From the NCBI GenBank assembly GCA_021827925.1, contig JAKATZ010000018.1, forward strand, positions 1 to 47,636: a stretch of 47,636 bases of DNA, given 5' to 3'. The stretch comes from Microcaldota archaeon. GTDB taxonomy: Archaea; Micrarchaeota; Micrarchaeia; Micrarchaeales; CABMGC01. The position numbers and the translations under genes were made by a program. Numbering within the stretch: the stretch's first letter is position 1; every line of letters begins with the position of its first letter. Shown piece by piece: positions 46,392-47,636 of the stretch. The notes below the pieces were generated by a model. The model had not been told where the DNA came from. It worked only from the letters and a program-made list of their open reading frames with translations, and made no database searches.

Positions 46392-47144
46392 CTATGCGAA
46401 TATCTCCTTCTTCTTGCTTATCACTATGCCTTCCTCAGTAACATCGAACTGTGGCTGCAGGCTTTTGTACTTGGTGTACCTCATCTTTAACACGGATATC
46501 CTGTGCATCAGCTCCTCGCCATAGCCGTAGCTCGCGAGCTTTATGACGCCGTCGAACATCGAATCCTCAAGCAGGCCGGGTATCCTAACCGAGCTTGCGG
46601 AAGGCACCTCTATGGTCACTATCGTGGTTACCCCGAGCCGGTGTAGATTCTCCACCATAAAGTTTACCGACCTAGTGAATATCCTGTCGTTCTCAAGGAG
46701 AGAACGGAGAAGGCTGAGTGAGTCTATCACTATCAGTTTCGAGCCGGTTGCGGTTACAGTCTTGATTATCTCGGAGATGAACAGAGTCATGTTCTCATCT
46801 GTCTTGAACGCCGTGTCCATCTCTCTCTCGACTATCGTCAGCTTCTTCCTGCCTATCAGGTCCTGTACTCCGCTAAATCCGGGGAACGTGCTAGAAACGT
46901 TCTTCAGCAGGTCGCGCTTTGTCTGGTCTATGGAGATGTCTGCGCAGGGTATCCCTGCCTTTGCACTACGGTAGAGCATCTCGAATGCAAAAAGGCTCTT
47001 GCCAGACCCGGCGTTACCTATTAACAACACCTGATTTCCTTCAGGTATGCCTCCGCCTATCATTTCGTCGAATCCACTAATGCCTGTGCGCAGCCTCGTT
47101 ATTGACGATGCGTCTGCAGAACCCACGTTTCCCATTTTCCCCAC
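46392..47144 (-). CDS. KaiC-like RecA-superfamily ATPase
   Basis: GISGFDEMIGGGIPEGNQVLLIGNAGSGKSLFAFEMLYRSAKAGIPCADISIDQ; LIVIDSLSLLRSL. Confidence 0.9.
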   Translation of the reverse strand: MGKMGNVGSADASSITRLRTGISGFDEMIGGGIPEGNQVLLIGNAGSGKSLFAFEMLYRSAKAGIPCADISIDQTKRDLLKNVSSTFPGFSGVQDLIGRKKLTIVEREMDTAFKTDENMTLFISEIIKTVTATGSKLIVIDSLSLLRSLLENDRIFTRSVNFMVENLHRLGVTTIVTIEVPSASSVRIPGLLEDSMFDGVIKLASYGYGEELMHRISVLKMRYTKYKSLQPQFDVTEEGIVISKKKEIFA

Positions 47145-47545
47145 TTTTTAAGCATTGACACATACGATTCTAGTGCACGTAACTGAGCACTCAAAGTATG
47201 CACTTGCTCGAATCCCTTCATTTCCCACTGGCCTCGCATATATAGCATCAGAAAGCTTTATTAACCCTTTACTGAAAGCCTTGATGCTTGCGAGGCAACT
47301 TTGTACCCGCATTCCCCTTAAATCTGTTAGTGGATTTGTGATATTTAAAACTTTGCTGCCCGTTGCAGGAGGGTTCTTAAAGATGGCACATGACTACGAG
47401 ACATTGAAGAGGTTGATAGAAGGATAAGAGACTTAAACAGAAGGGCATTTTGAAGTTTTGCACAGTTAGAATAAGCGCCATGACATGAACACAATCCCAT
47501 AATAGAGGCTATATGAATCCGCACATGCCATGGTTATTTAACAAA

Positions 47546-47636
47546 GTGAGCGGGAAATCCCACACCATTCATGGGTGGGATGAAAGCGAACCGCAGTAAG
47601 GCGTATAAATATGGATGGAAATATAGGTTGCATGGA
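47546..47636 (+). mobile_element. Left end of a second TnpB-type element (continues beyond window)
   Basis: 91 nt aligning without gaps to 22919-23009; differences almost confined to a hairpin. Ends just after ATG of ttgcATGga. Confidence 0.85.

Noticed and set aside
47155-47427. 90-aa ORF before the second TnpB element
   Set aside because: No domain, unclear start; insufficient support.
1-47636. CRISPR array or prophage
   Set aside because: No regularly spaced repeat array, Cas genes or phage structural genes seen.

Overview
The window looks like one contig of a DPANN-type archaeon, possibly Micrarchaeota-like. Archaeal markers are flpA, kae1 + bud32, archease, archaeal uL30/uL15, a beta-CASP nuclease, Lhr with its SbcD-related phosphoesterase, and a C1-G72 tRNA-Tyr with a probable intron. 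Lineage is inferred from gene content only. The left part holds a non-oxidative pentose-phosphate cluster (rpe, split transketolase, transaldolase) next to LOG-like, PRTase-like and HAD genes. The middle holds informational genes, a histidine kinase, a response regulator, an archaeosortase-like gene, a Nudix-UDG fusion, a membrane HTH-DUF4382 protein and a ClC channel. From about 40.3 to 45.6 kb the sequence is visibly AT-richer and starts next to tRNA-Tyr. It carries Lrp-like regulators, a UbiA-like gene, a strong compound hairpin, and a V4R-domain gene leading from two KaiC-like ATPase genes. The items I rank highest are: (1) a V4R + dual KaiC-like operon in which both ATPases lack the KaiC Glu-Glu pair; (2) an RHH-nucleotidyltransferase fusion facing 10-bp phased repeats; (3) two TnpB-element left ends with covarying hairpin stems; (4) a Nudix-UDG fusion that has lost most Fe-S ligands; (5) a polytopic membrane protein with two AAA domains. 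No searches were run; family calls come from motifs read by eye.
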